DNA of 64,000 nucleotides, taken from positions 62,001 through 126,000 of the forward strand of contig PZJY01000011.1 of the NCBI GenBank assembly GCA_031472005.1. The letters are read 5' to 3'. Shown piece by piece: positions 1-12,109 of this stretch. Numbering within the stretch: position 1 is the stretch's first letter; each line of letters opens with the position of its first letter. Both the position numbers and the translations under genes were made by a program. The notes beneath the pieces were generated by a model, which saw nothing but the letters and a program-made list of their open reading frames with translations, was not told where the DNA came from and ran no database searches. The DNA is from Tetracladium setigerum (Eukaryota > Ascomycota > Leotiomycetes > Helotiales).

Positions 1-248
1 ATACATCTTAAAACCTGAAAAGAGGTGAATATACCAGACTTGTTCGCTTAACAGGTGACGTCAAACCCCATTTATGCATGGTGAATGGTGGCTGCAGCCA
101 TAGGCCACCCAAACAAGGAAAACTACTCAACTTTTGAGGGCTCTCAGGCCGGGTATATTATGTCGACAACCTTCAAGACGGATAAAATCCATTTTGTTAA
201 ACCCCATCTCAACTCCACCTTTCGATCTTTAACCTCATCAACTTCAAC
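1..248. other. Upstream region of the SMP/C2 gene
   Basis: No coding sequence is supported here. The stretch lies directly 5' of the SMP/C2 gene and presumably holds its promoter and 5' UTR. The last 40 bases are pyrimidine-rich and A-rich, as is common just before fungal start codons. Confidence 0.6.
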
Positions 249-1819
249 ATGGCCAATCTTGTAGACACATTGACTGCTTCAGGAGGCACCGAGCCAGCAG
301 GTATATTCAACTCCTCAAATCTCGTCAAGCGGCACTAACCTAGACAGGATTCCTCAACGACATCGTCGAACAATTATGGCCCAACATCAACATTGCTGCT
401 GGAAAGATTGTCAAGGATGTAGTTGATCCAATCCTGGCCTCGACATTGCCTGGACCTCTCTCCAGCATTCGTTTCGTGAAGGTTGATCTCGGCCATGTTC
501 CTTTACGCTTTTCCCACGTGGACGTTCACAAGACTCCAACTGAAGGTATCAAGCTCGACATGGATCTTGACTGGCAAGGAGTGTGTGATATTGAACTGGA
601 TGGGAATAATGTTCCTAAAATTGTAAATCTCTCAACCCTTCCATAGCCATATCTAACCACAACAGGGCATTGAAAAAGTCCAGCTAAAGGGAAGATTGAG
701 CGTTCTGCTAGGTCCCCTGTTAAATGTCATGCCCCTCGTAAGTCATCCCCCAGAACAAACGACACCTGCTAAGTCCACAAGATTGGTGCCGCACAAGTCG
801 CATTCATCAACCCGCCAGAACTAAGCATCGACTTCACCGATGCAGCAAGCATAGCCGATTCATTTCTCATCAAGAAAGTGGTGCGAAATACTATCCTTGG
901 CGTCATAGAAGGCATGGCCGTCCTCCCAAACCGCTTCCTCGTCAAGTTAGATGCCACGAACGACTACTTCAAGACTTACCACCCTCACCACGGCATCGTT
1001 CGTCTGACCATCGGAAAAGCAACCGGAATCACGGCACCCAAGAAGACAGGCGCCTCAAGACTCTTGCAAAAGATTGTCAAGGACGTGCCAGATTGCTACG
1101 TCAAAGTCAAGGTCGGAGCAGAGGCGGAATGGCGCACCAAAACATTAAAGAACGACCATGACCCCGAGTGGAATGAGACCCATGATTTCCTCGTCGCCGA
1201 TTATGAGCAGGCCATCTTTTTGGACATTCAAGACGATGATCTCGCAGGGGACGACGATATCGGACTCGCCCGCACCACTGTAAAAGACGTCCTGCTCAAT
1301 GGCGGCCAGAAAGAATTGAGTCTTACTCACAAGGGTGAAGTTACAGAGGCAAAGTTGAGCGTACATGCTCAATTCTACAACTTCGTCGCAGACGCTCAAC
1401 TCCTGACTTCGTCCGCTGAAGGCGCAGCTGATCAAACCTTGGGCCTCATCACTATCCTCGTCGCGAGCGCAGGCGGTCTTCAAGGCCAACGTGAAGATTT
1501 GAGCCCAAGTGTCAAGGTCACATGGGGAAGCCAGACATTCCAGACTGCCGTCAAGACGTATACCCCGGGTGGAGCTGACATCTTCAACCCCTCTTTCGAT
1601 CAAGCTTTCAGAATCCCGTTGACTGCTGCGCTTTTGGCCAATCCGGGTAGCTTCACCATCTCTTTGTTGAATAAGACGGAGACGTCTGGCAGTGTTGAGG
1701 TACCATTTGAGGATGTATTGAATGCGCCGGGTTTGGTCAAGGAAGAGAGTTTCGATGTCGGTGGGGGTGCCGTTGTGAGGGCCAGTATTTTGGCACATGG
1801 GGTTCAATTGGCGCAGTGA
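249..1819 (+). CDS. SMP and C2 domain protein (synaptotagmin/tricalbin-like)
   Basis: Four exons are joined by three short introns (301-347, 623-665, 738-781), all GT-AG and frame-consistent, giving about 478 aa. Residues from about 18 to 210 read as an SMP-type lipid-binding module: they start GFLNDIVEQLWPNIN, and contain LPGPLSSIRFVKVDLG and the typical INPPELSIDFTD segment. A C2 domain follows, with DCYVKVKVG, DPEWNE and a DIQDDDLAGDDDIG calcium-loop-like stretch, then a second, weaker C2-like region near the C terminus. SMP-C2 proteins of the E-Syt/tricalbin group tether ER to plasma membrane and move lipids. Here the N terminus is only about 17 residues with no membrane anchor, so the protein may be soluble or peripheral, or an upstream anchor exon is missed. 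The SMP/C2 call is firm; the cellular role is inferred. Confidence 0.85.
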
Positions 1820-2219
1820 GTTGATTGTGAGGTATGAGGGAAATTTGAGGCCCATTGTTGAGTGAGAAGCACGGCGGGAAATGAAGGCTTGAAGAAGGTT
1901 GTTTCTGTATCTCGATGAGCGGGTTGCATTCCATTCCCATTTCCGACAACACTTTAGGAAGTGTGAATTACACAGAATATCGCTAAAGCAAGACAATAAC
2001 AAAGTCTTTCAGCAACATCGTGGTTCCAGAAATTGAGCTCCTGAGTCATGGATGACTGGAGTGCAGGTGAAACTATTATTTCCACAGAAGATTCGTTTTG
2101 AAAATCGGAAATCAAATCCGAGCTCCATTTAAAAGTGAAGAGACATTTAATACATTAATTCTAGCTCCTGACTCCAAATCCATAAACCTACCAAACCCAG
2201 TATTTTACCCAATGCTATT
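1820..2219. other. Convergent intergenic region
   Basis: This lies between the stops of the SMP/C2 gene (+) and the GH76 gene (-). Open frames here are antisense or random and I see no further gene. It probably carries the two 3' UTRs. Confidence 0.6.
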
Positions 2220-3785
2220 TCATGTACTCATCCATCCAAACATTACACAAGCAGCAAGTAATAACACAGCCGTCAAAATCCCAGCACCGACCTTATCCGC
2301 CTTTGTAGCAGGATCTGTGTTTGGATTCACTTCCTTGGGGGCTTCATTCCAGCACTTGGATTCCCCACACTCGTTCCACCTGTCGAGTTCGTCACAGGTG
2401 GCTTGACAGCCTTCAATGGAAGCAGATTGACAAATATCGCCGACATGGCGCCCATCTCTTGCCCAACTCCCATGGTTCCGTCCCATTTGCCACTCGACCA
2501 ACTCAGTCCACACGTTCGACCATTCTCACCGCCTGAGCATTGTTTCGCCGCTGCAATTGCCGAGGTGCGCAGTTTTGGCAAGATGAGATCGTAGGTGTGG
2601 GGCGCAACTTTGGTCACTGATGCCAGCCAACGCAAAAGGTATGCTTTGAAGGAAAACATGTCGGTGGTGCAAGTCAGCTTCGGCTCGCATGCAACCTCGT
2701 ATGCAGTGTCGTTGGGGAAGAACACTCGAAATGTTGCTTCCAGTAATCCATCCAACCGTTCTTTCCACACGGCACTTCCGGTCTAGAGAGTCAGCTGGGG
2801 TCAATGAGTGGGGAATAAAACATACATAGTTGTACATGTTGGCAGCACCAAGGGCGAACACTGCTGCGTTGTAGGAGAACTGGAGTTTGTTGATATCCGT
2901 GCAATTTTGATCAATATGAGCTCCATCGTAAACCTCATAAGTCGGAGCGATCAACCCGACACCTTCCGTCCAGTCCCAAGCCTTCTCGGCAAGTTGCGCA
3001 TATGTATCGTTGTTGGTATATCTCGCCAATCGAGCGCCCATGTTGAAGTAACATCCGTTTGAAATGGCGTTTTTGTAGCCGTATCCTTTGAGGTAGGAGA
3101 AAACCTGCCAGCGCAGACTGGAAGAATCAGCAGGGAACGACGCCCATCAAGACAAAGGACTTACCCTCCACCGCATTGCTCTCCTATGCGCACTGCCTGA
3201 CTGTTAAAGACCGCTTGTGCAAGGGCGAGCCAACTTGGTCGATCCGCAGGAGGATCTGGAAAGTTGGTCTCGGCTGCCAGCAAGGCCGTCATTCCCCAAA
3301 AAGCTTGATCATCATTCCCCATTGACGCCGACCAATTCTTTGGCATCATATTCAAATCTTCTCCCACTTGTGCTTGGATTCCGGCGGATGTGACATCGTT
3401 GTAGGATGTATCACCAGTGTAATGCCAGTAATCGATCAAAGTCCCCCACATCGCACCACTTTCCCACCAGTAATCTGAACCCCGTCAACTCCCATCGCAG
3501 GCCAGAAGGGAAACACTCACATCCATATCCAATATCTGAAGGCGGGCCAGGAAGTACGCCAATTATCTGTCCTGACTGGTTCCCTTTGTAGTTTGTCATC
3601 ATGTCATAAGCGATCGTGGAAGCAGCTCTTCTGATGGAGTCTGCAGAAATGTTAGTTGGCATTCGCGCAATGGCGCGGAATCCATTGTACGTACTTGTAT
3701 CGTCGATATTAACCTCGATTGCACCAACAATGCGACTCCCAAGGAGCAGCGCCGTTGCGGCTGAGGCAAGGGCGGCGGAAAACAT
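2220..3785 (-). CDS. GH76 GPI-anchored mannan endo-1,6-alpha-mannosidase (Dcw1/Dfg5-like)
   Basis: Five exons with introns at about 3641-3694, 3475-3520, 3118-3164 and 2783-2825 give a protein of about 458 aa. It begins with a signal peptide (MFSAALASAATALLLGS, cut near IVGA), then family hallmarks: SIRRAASTIAYDMMTNY, YYWWESGAMWGTLIDYWHYTGD, CGGGLRWQ, KNAISNGCYF and PVTNSTGGTSVGNPSAG. It ends in a GPI-type hydrophobic tail (AGILTAVLLLAACVMFGW). Dcw1/Dfg5 proteins are thought to attach GPI-mannoproteins to wall glucan. The last part reads only if one C (coding strand) is restored in the run at 2337-2341; a 41-bp intron with a weak GTGCTG donor would also restore frame but removes conserved-looking sequence. 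An in-frame Met at 3821 is an alternative start; I chose 3785 because it gives a clean signal peptide. It is divergent to the GH17 gene. Confidence 0.88.
2337..2341 (-). other. Likely one-base deletion in GH76 (G/C run)
   Basis: The coding-strand CCCCC run needs one more C to link the GNPSAGMKPP frame to the downstream KEVNPNTDPATKADK frame and the GPI tail. With it, the exons total 1377 nt, a multiple of three. Confidence 0.55.
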
Positions 3786-5762
3786 CGTTCCAAAGAACTG
3801 GTGGCAGGTTGCTTGCGACAAGTAGATAAATTTCTGGACTGTTTGAATAGTGGAACGAGGGCCGGGTGGTGGCAGACAACTATAAAGTTGTGGTCATCGA
3901 CGGTTGGAGGGTAAAATGCGATCTGGAGAATAATTGAAGAAATCGTTTGTTCTTGCTTGACCTGATGACGACAAATGTGGGGAGACCGCCGTAGTAGTGA
4001 GAAAGAAAGATGGACCGGTAAAGCGACGGAAACTGTAACAATGTAGGCAAGGGTTGTAGGGTATGTGATGATATTACTACCCTCGCAGCGAGATGTTAGA
4101 GGTCTCTTAAAGGTAAGAAGAGAAGCTGAAGGGTGGATGGAGAATGCCAGCTTTTGCTTTTGCTTTGTTGTTCCCCCAGCCCAGCCCTAAAATCCCGTTT
4201 CGCTCAGCATTCCGAAGCCTGGCACGACGAGCGGAAGGCGGTGCGGGTATTGGAAAAGAAAGGGCTTGGGGTGAGCGAACACGAGGACATCCAAGATCCT
4301 TCCAAGATCCTTTCATCCAGCCCAAGAATACTTCATCAGTAGTGCATCACCCACCTCCTCTTGGTGGTGCACCAGCACTACAGAAAATCAGATGGAGGTA
4401 GGTAGGTCGAGGCTGAGGTTCGTCATGGACCGACAGGGCGGCTTTTTGTTGCCTTGGGCGTTTTATCTAGAATCCGGGGTAACCGGCGGAGAAGAAGCTT
4501 GAAAGTCTTGGGAACGAACCATCTCATCTCCGTCAACCACCCCGTTTCAGGTTGGGAGGGAGGAATCAGGTTGCTTGGCTGGTGTTGACTTCAAAGTTAA
4601 AGATCCAGGGCATTGCTTGAGTCTGATGTCTCGCTGGAGAGTTGAAAGAAGATCCAGCTCACTTATTTGCTCATCATAACCAACCGAAAGAAAGACAAGA
4701 AAATGAAGTCAATGGCGTTTCAACTGGCCCAACTTGGACTCTAAGGTTTCTCCTCATGCATATGACAGGTCCAAAGAAGCATTTGGACTTTGAAATAAAG
4801 ACCAAAGGAAGGAAACGGTGGTGCATGTGCATAGGATTGATGTATTCCCGTGACATCGGCATGAATGGATACTTTATCCGTCGGAGAGGTTGGTTGTACC
4901 CAGCCATCATTATTACTATAGTAAGAGGCAAATCAGGATTCTCAACACAATCACAACAGAGGAGACGAAGCTTCCGTCATACCAAGGAGGCTTGAGCTAC
5001 CCTAGGGCTGGGGATGGGATGTTCGATTATCTCTGAACCGAGTTTCCCGACTTGTCATGAGAGAGAGAGAAGCTCGTATCCGACAACAACAAAGCAAGCG
5101 AGTCCATGACTTGTGATCTGCTTGCAAGCATTATTCAACCGAGGCGCTCTCGTATTCTTTCTCTGCAGCATCTTTCTGCACTGCAGAGGAATGAGCGAGC
5201 TCATTCATCACTGCGCATACATACATCTTTACATCATTGCTGATGGCTCAAAAGATGTTTGTTATTTTATGTTTAAACAATGATCAAGTGAATAAAGATG
5301 TAAACAATCTTCCATTACAGTAATTATCAGATGAAAAGAAGGAGAAAGAAAGACAATGGATGATGCAGGAACCAAAACAGAGTGCAACCAATAAGCACCG
5401 AGTCCTGGCCTGGGTTGGACGTGGCTGGCTCCACTGCTGTACGTCACTGCCCCAGAAATCCCAAAATAACCCTCCCACTACTCCCACTATGTTGTATCCA
5501 CCCCAACAAAGTCCCAATTGCCACTGGAAAAACGACATCGAGATCGACAATTGGCCACAACCTAACCACCCGGCTCCTTTTTTCTCGGCCTCTCCTTCTC
5601 TTCTCCTGCAAGGTAAGGTACTTTATATTTCTCCTTCTCTCCCCTTCGTTCCCTTCTCCTTCTCGTCTCCTTTTCAAGACAAACATCACAGTCGTTCTCG
5701 AGACTCCTCCCGTTCAACAATTACCCCTCCGTTTGCATAACAACACACTCGCTACCTACACC
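3786..5762. promoter_or_regulatory. Shared divergent upstream region of GH76 and GH17 genes
   Basis: About 2 kb lie between two divergently transcribed cell-wall enzyme genes. Short open frames (for example 4144-4401, 4642-4995, 5360-5740) show no recognisable protein. The stretch next to the GH17 start (about 5580-5700) is strongly pyrimidine-rich, typical of highly expressed fungal genes. Co-regulation is inferred from layout only. Confidence 0.45.
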
Positions 5763-7199
5763 ATGCATTCACCATCTCTCCTTGCCCTCGCGGCCTCCGT
5801 TTCGACAGCATTGGCCGTCTCTCAAGGTTTCAATTACGGTGCTGCAAACTCAGATGGAAGCAACAGATACCAAGCAGACTTCCAGCGGGAATTCAAAATT
5901 GCAAAGGAGCTTCCTGGAACTTCAGGCTTCACCAGTGCTCGTCTATACACTATGATCGTACGTTCTTCCCCATCATCTCACAGACACTTCTAACATGATC
6001 TAGCAAGCCGGAAGTTCAACAAACGAACCTATTCAGGCCATTCCCGCCGCCATTGCGGAAGACACAACCCTCCTCTTGGGCCTCTGGGCTTCCGCTGGTG
6101 ATGGTTTCTTCGCTGCCGAGATCACTGCCCTAAAGACCGCAATTGCTCAATGGGGTTCGGATTTCACAAACTTGGTGGTTGGTATCTCGGTTGGAAGTGA
6201 GGATCTCTACAGAATCAGCCCAACGGGAGTTGCCGCAAAGTCTGGATATGGAGCCGAGCCAGCAACTATCGCCCGATATGTCACACAACTCCGAGCTGCT
6301 CTTCAAGGAACTCCTCTAGCTGGATCACCTATTGGACACGTTGATACCTGGACTGCCTGGGCCAACAGCTCCAACCAAGCCGTTATTGACTCGGTCGACT
6401 GGGTCGGAGTGGATGCTTACCCATACTTCCAAAACACCGAAGTCAATGGGATCGCCAACGGAAAGTCATTGTTCCAAGCTGCTCTTGATAACACTCAAGC
6501 CGCTATTGGAGGAAAGGAGATCTGGATCACTGAGACTGGATGGCCAGTTAGTGGAAAGACAGAGAACCTCGCAGTGCCTTCTCCAGAGGATGCGAAAATT
6601 TACTGGAACGAGGTTGGTTGCCCAAGATTTGGCAAGGTGAACACTTGGTGGTACACTCTCCAGGATGCCACTCCTACTGTTCCAAACCCAAGCTTTGGCA
6701 TCGTTGGATCTGACGGCAAGCCTCTTTTCGACCTCTCTTGCAAAGCTGTTTCGTCTAGCTCGTCCTCCGCAGCTTCAACTTCTGCTTCCGCTTCTGCTTC
6801 TGAATCTGCATCTGCTTCTGCCTCTGCATCTGCTTCCGCCTCTGCCTCCGCTTCAAGCCAGGCTTCCAGCGTTGCCTCATCCGTCGCATCCGATGCTCCC
6901 GTATCCTCTGGTGGAGGACTCTCCCAAGTCAAGGTGTCGGCATTGTCGTTCCATCCCTCACAGGATCATCTGGTGCATTCCCCACTGGCAATGTCTCTGT
7001 GATTGTTGGCCAACCCACAACCGCTCTCACAACACAAACTACTGTCGTTGTCGGTACTGGAGGTGCTGGTGGTGCAGGAGGTGCTTCACCAACAACCTCG
7101 ACTGTGCCCCAGATCGATAACGGAAATTCCGCAGCAACGCTGTCGGGATCCTTCGTCGGTGCAATTGGTGCCGTCGTCGCTGCCATCATGGCCTTGTAA
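5763..7199 (+). CDS. eglC: GH17 GPI-anchored glucan endo-1,3-beta-glucosidase (EglC-like)
   Basis: The ATG at 5763 opens a signal peptide (MHSPSLLALAASVSTALAVS) followed by the GH17 start GFNYGAANSDGS. One clear intron lies at 5958-6003. The catalytic domain shows VVGISVGSEDLYR (acid/base Glu region), WVGVDAYPYFQ and EIWITETGWPVSG (nucleophile Glu), with NTWWYTLQDA near the domain end. A long Ser/Ala linker follows (about 6750-6900), then a Thr/Ser/Gly tail ending in a GPI-type hydrophobic segment (GSFVGAIGAVVAAIMAL). The enzyme acts on beta-1,3-glucan at the wall. The tail is in another frame from the linker: either one C is missing near 6923-6925, giving a natural SPSQGVGIVVPSLTGSSG join, or a 53-bp intron (6911-6963) with a weak donor is spliced. 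Confidence 0.9.
6923..6925 (+). other. Possible one-base deletion in GH17 tail
   Basis: A missing C in this CCC run would join the Ser-rich linker to the GPI tail in one frame. A GT-AG intron at 6911-6963 is an equally valid frame fix, so this is less certain than the other cases. Confidence 0.35.
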
Positions 7200-7679
7200 A
7201 CTGTTTCTACTCTAGCATAATCGGGTGGGGAAAAATTGCTTTGCAGCATAACGGAGTCATAATCGGATTGTACAACGGATTTTGGGAGCATGGGCTGGAA
7301 AGTTTTACCAGCATGGGAGTAACGAACTCAACGACCTTTCGTGGCTACTCTAGAATATAGAAGAATAAAATAATCATTCTCTCATGATTACATTCGCACG
7401 CTCCATTTAAATGGATTCGAATTTTACTCTGATTTCCGTGACGAAAGGTGCTCCAAGACGAATTCTCAAAAAGATTTTGGATCAACCATTCCCGTGAGGA
7501 AAATACTCTTCCCAGACAGGTTGCGCGATTCTCTGTATCAATTCACGTAGCTCATTGTGTACAGCAATGTCAAGTGTCACAGCCATGAATAATCACGCGG
7601 CACATGGATGAGGTTTGTGGCATATCATTTAATTGTCTGATCTGAGATTTTTTCCAACATGCCTCGTCGTTTACCAATC
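7200..7679. other. Convergent intergenic region
   Basis: This lies between the GH17 stop and the LPMO stop. No gene is seen; it likely holds the two 3' UTRs. Confidence 0.6.
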
Positions 7680-8914
7680 CTAGTTGCATTGATAGTAATA
7701 TGGAGGTGACACAGCCGCGCAAGTTGAGCCAGACTGAATTGTACGTCAGCAATCTAGAACAAAACTCAACCCAAGAAAGGGAGGGAGGGAACTTACCACA
7801 CACGTAGTACATCCAGTATAATCTTGTCCACCACACTGACCATACTTCGCAACAGTACATCCCACCGGTCCACCCGTCACAACAGGTCCAGCAGTGGTAG
7901 AGCTTCTACTTGCAGTTGTGGTTGTTGGCAAAGCAGGGCCGGTGGTTGTGCCGCTCTCCACTCCTGAGCAAGTGCCTGAGCCAGGAATTCTGGTGCTTCC
8001 ACCGGCGTATACAGTTGGCCCTGGGATGATATATGTGCTTAGGACGGGATGGATATCGGCTTTGATTCCGGGATCGGTGGCATTATAGGCGCCTGGGAGG
8101 TTGACGAGACCTGGAGCTGCGGATCCACCGCCTGTGATGGTGATTTGGACTTTGAAAGGTCAGTCAGGGTGATTAAGCAGCGACGGGCAAAAACCTACAG
8201 CAACTCAAGTAGAATTGAGCTCCACCGAGCGAGCCTGCAGAGTGTAGAGCGATGACTTCCGGTCGGAAGAGATAATCTCCATTTGGAATGTCGGTGGGGA
8301 TCTTGATGTTCATTCTGCCACAGCAAGTGTTCAGATCTTTGACACCCCAATAATCATCGTCACCTCTAGTGGATCCTGGCAGCTACTCGAAATTCAGCTT
8401 TATCCAAAATGCGTCGTGGGGGAAGATCTCACCTTTGCCCAACCATCTTGGAAGATCTTGAACCATCCTGTAGATCCATCTGCTGTGAGAGCATCGGATA
8501 CCTTGGACATGTAGACCATCACGGGTCCGTAATGCTGACCACCGATACCTTCTTGTGCGCAAGTACGATCGCCAGGTTGCTTTTACTGGTCAGCGAAGCT
8601 GGTCAACGGCCGCGACGAACATACCTGATGCATCTCGATGGTGACTGTACTTCCAGCTGGCACTGTGCATTTGCCAGCTGCTGGTCCATTGTTGAGGTTA
8701 CAACGAATGTTGTTACTCAACACATCTTGAATGGGCGAGTTGGATTGTGGGACACGAAGACAAGATGTCTTGTAAGTTGAGTTAGTCAAACTCACGCAGA
8801 AAGACTGGGAAAACTTATCAAATCAACTCCATTGACCCACAATGCTTGGAAGGTTGCATGGCCAGAAACTTGGTGAGCAGCAAGTGCAAGAATAGATAGA
8901 GCCGTGATCTTCAT
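7680..8914 (-). CDS. AA9 lytic polysaccharide monooxygenase with C-terminal CBM1
   Basis: The signal peptide MKITALSILALAAHQVSG is followed by the mature N-terminal His (HATFQALWVNGVD), the copper-brace residue of AA9 enzymes. Further family features are RVPQSNSPIQDV, NIRCNLNNGP, VTIEMHQ (second copper His), QHYGPVMVYMSKV, GDDDYWGVKDLNTCCG and GAQFYLSCC (axial Tyr). A Thr/Ser linker then leads to a CBM1 cellulose-binding module (CTVAKYGQCGGQDYTGCTTC, then a final exon ending YYYQCN). These enzymes cleave cellulose or related glucans oxidatively outside the cell. The gene has about five introns. The first is odd: after GVDL the donor position reads ATAAGT rather than GTAAGT, while the nearest GT donor (GTTGAT) would remove conserved residues. 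All other introns are GT-AG. Confidence 0.9.
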
Positions 8915-9851
8915 GATGAATAGATTGGAGGAGGTAATGAGCAAAGTCAACCGAGAAGGAATGAGGCATATACTAGCATCTTTATATACATCTTGGAAGG
9001 CCGCCGATCTAAGCAAATGAAACTCTGACAATATAAATGTCGGCCCTCTTGTCCTTGGACATTCAAAACTCTAGCAAAGTTGAAGAACTTTGTCAAGTGC
9101 AACCTATCAGCCTTCAGGCCCAAATGAAACTCACTTGATCACGCTTTATTCCCATACCGACACTGGCGAATGGATGTAAAGTAATTTATTGTCGCAAATG
9201 AAATAGATAAAGGGTTTGAAACCTGGGGTTGTAATTTAGGCAAAAACCCCGCACTTCAGTTCAATCTTGTGGATGCTTCGTGGCTGCCCGGGCCGGCAAT
9301 TTGCTGATATTTGATAAACTTATCTGGGGAAATATTACATTGAACCGCTGATCTGTGAGATCATGTTACAGGCTGCGTTGTAGCTAGGGAAAGGAATGAT
9401 CAAAATCGGGCTCAATCCGCTTGAAAATGCCCCTTAAATACCCGTGTAGACTTTCCTCCAAGCCAGACCATCAAGCGATCGTTAAAAACGCAAAAACGCA
9501 AACGAGAGCAGAAAAACAAAACGAAATAATAAAACAAAAAATACACACAGCCGGAAAAGAGGCTCATCTTCCTGAAGAGTCCACCTTCCTGAAAATCTGG
9601 CGAAGTGGGTCAATGGGTCGAGCCCAATCTATCTTCAAAATGGGCCTCGAAACACTACTTTTGTGAGCTTTTCCTGGTGCCTTGTGATAGCTGACTGCTC
9701 TGTCGGCTGTATCGGATATGTAATATAGAGTTGATTGCCCGGAAAGACCTACGTTTTGGGTACATACCAGTAAACCAGGACGACTGCGGTAAAAGATGAG
9801 AAAACGCCTTCCATTACCCCACCCCCCTTTTCCTCAAAATCCCAAATGATA
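8915..9851. other. Upstream region of the LPMO gene
   Basis: This holds the LPMO promoter and the 3' side of the RTG2-like gene. The short frame at 9421-9666 is low-complexity Lys/Gln-rich sequence from an A-rich tract and is not convincing as a gene. Confidence 0.55.
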
Positions 9852-11677
9852 CTAATAGTCCTTGACCTCTATAATATCAATATCAATCGACATACCCCAC
9901 CCATCCCTGCCTCCAATCCAGTGCTTTTGCTTGCCAACCTTATCAACATCCCCCACCATCTCCTCCAAAGCTTCCTTGACCATTTGAGGATCATTCTTGA
10001 CCTTCTTGATCAACAATATTAATCGCAAGCCCTCCTTGTCATTGTTCTTGCCAAACCCACTCGCCCATTCGGAGCGAATCTTGACTCTAGGGTCCTTGGG
10101 GTCGACAATTCCAGCTGGATACACCGTGCAAATGAGCTGGCCAATTTCACCAATATAACGAGTCCACCACACTTCCTCGGGAGTCAATATTCCTTGGAGG
10201 CTGAGCTTGTACTTTTGTTCACGTGGTGGAAGTTCGCCCTCGTATCGCTCTTCCAGCATTAGCGACAGCAGTGCACGATCTGCATGAGTAACTCCATGAA
10301 CGGAGGATAGGAATCCGGTGCTGCTGGCATACATGGCTGCTGTAGAGGCTGTCTCCTTTGACATGGTAGCGTGAACGAACAGCGTGTTGGCGAATGCATG
10401 AATGACATGTTTGCTGATGGATTCGGGGAATTTTCGGTTGCCATCTTCTGGAATGGCTGCCATGATAAGATCGCTCATCGCTTCGGCAGAATCGAGGGCA
10501 TATGCCTTGGTTGCCACCTCCAATGGATCATCTTCTCGAACCTCTGGGGTGAGCTCTCGGAACAAAACACCTTCACGCACCCCACCTTGGCAGAAATGTG
10601 CAACTTGAATCCCGTGAGGAAGTGCTTCTGTCAAAACATTGACAAGGAATGCCACTGCTGGAACTTGCGCACGTCGACGATCAGAAACTCGGAAGATCTC
10701 ATCGGCTTGACGGGCGACCTTCTTCAGTTGTTCGACATCTGCAAATTTCGACTTTGGGGCCGAGAATCCATTGATGAGTGAGATGGGATAATCGCGTCCA
10801 TGGACTTGAGACATGTACAGAAGCAAATATCCCCATCCTCGGAAGCCACCGCCAGAAAGGTAAAGTGGAAACCCTCCGTCTGCGATGGCTTTTTCGACCA
10901 TGTCGTCAGGAATCTCCAGGGAATGGTAGGCATTCGTGAAATTGGTCTTCACCTCTGCACGGAATTCCGCAACCGCTTTGTCGGCTTCTTCCTCTGATTT
11001 CCCCTCCCTCAAACTTGCCAACTTCTTCGTGAGGGCCGCTGCTCCATACGGAAAGCTTACTGATCCCTTGGGGCTGATTTTCACATCGCCTTTGACCGAG
11101 TGCATCCAGGTAATCTGACAACTTCCACCACCAAGATCCATCACCAGTCCACTGACATCGGAAAAGCCACTCGCGACACCCAGGGCTCCAACCAATCCCT
11201 CTTCTTCCTTGGCCAGCATCTCGACTTCGATCCCAGTCGCATTCTTGATTTCTTTGCGGTATTGGACGGAGTTGATAGCTGTGCGAGTTGCTTCGGTCGC
11301 AATGATTCGAATGTGTTTCTTGGGCACCTCCAAATCGTTACAGATCACTTGGAAACGGAGTAGGGCCGCGACCACTTGCTCAATGATAGAATCCGGAATG
11401 GGAACTCGTTCGCCCGTCTTTTCATCGTACTGAGCGGAAAAGAGACTGACATCGAGTCGGTAAGAGACCAGTGTAGGAAGAATACGTGATGTTGGAGGAG
11501 CAAGATCAGATACTGAGAAACGGATTCCATTACTGAGGCAGAGTTAGCTAGTGTTGTGAAGGAGAGGCTGAAAAAAAGGTGATGTCACCTTCCCATGTCA
11601 ACAATGCCCCTCAGGTGTTTGTCGCCCTTGCCATTGTCCTTCTTCTCACGAATTGGAAAATTAAGACCTCCACCCAT
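9852..11677 (-). CDS. RTG2: RTG2-like Ppx/GppA phosphatase family protein
   Basis: Two exons: a short first one starting MGGGLNFPIREKKDN and reaching LRGIVDMGS, then a long one from NGIRFSVSDLAPPTSRILP. The junction restores the family signature DMGSNGIRF. Downstream are TEATRTAINS, the second ATP-loop-like motif VMDLGGGSCQITW, and YLSGGGFRGWGYLL, all typical of the Ppx/GppA fold. The total is about 585 aa, normal for fungal RTG2-type proteins. In yeast Rtg2 senses mitochondrial state and promotes the retrograde response, which feeds glutamate synthesis; in filamentous fungi the biochemical activity (polyphosphatase or guanosine phosphatase) is less clear. The family is firm and the role is taken from yeast. 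Confidence 0.88.
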
Positions 11678-12109
11678 TTTGATTTATGAATTATGATGAA
11701 CCTGAGATAGGATCAGATGTGTAAAACTCAATTGAAAGGAAGTATGGAGGATGTGGAGAAGAGGAAGACGGTTGCTCAGGGGACAACTCCACTTCCCGCC
11801 AAGCGAGGGGGCTGGCGGCAGGAATCTGGGCAGGAGTTTGGTCACGTGCGTAGGCCAATCTTTGTCACATATCAAGATGCAAACGGTCAACACAAGAAGC
11901 TTTTCACAATTACGAGTCGTTTACATTAGGAGGCGTTGTTCTCCGCTCTGTTTAAGACGTTTGTTGCTTGTCTTGCGGGCGTTATGAAACGTCGGAGAAA
12001 TGAACCACAGACACAACTCTTCCAAATGAACTCACAACTTGGGCAGTTTGGGTTGGACATTTCATTTACAAGCAACAGCTGACTGTACAGCCTGAGCCTC
12101 AAAATAATT
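11678..12109. other. Intergenic region between permease and RTG2-like gene
   Basis: This is upstream of the RTG2-like gene and downstream of the permease. No gene is seen. Confidence 0.6.

Noticed and set aside
1145..2002. 285-codon - strand frame
   Set aside because: It is antisense to the well-supported SMP/C2 coding exon.
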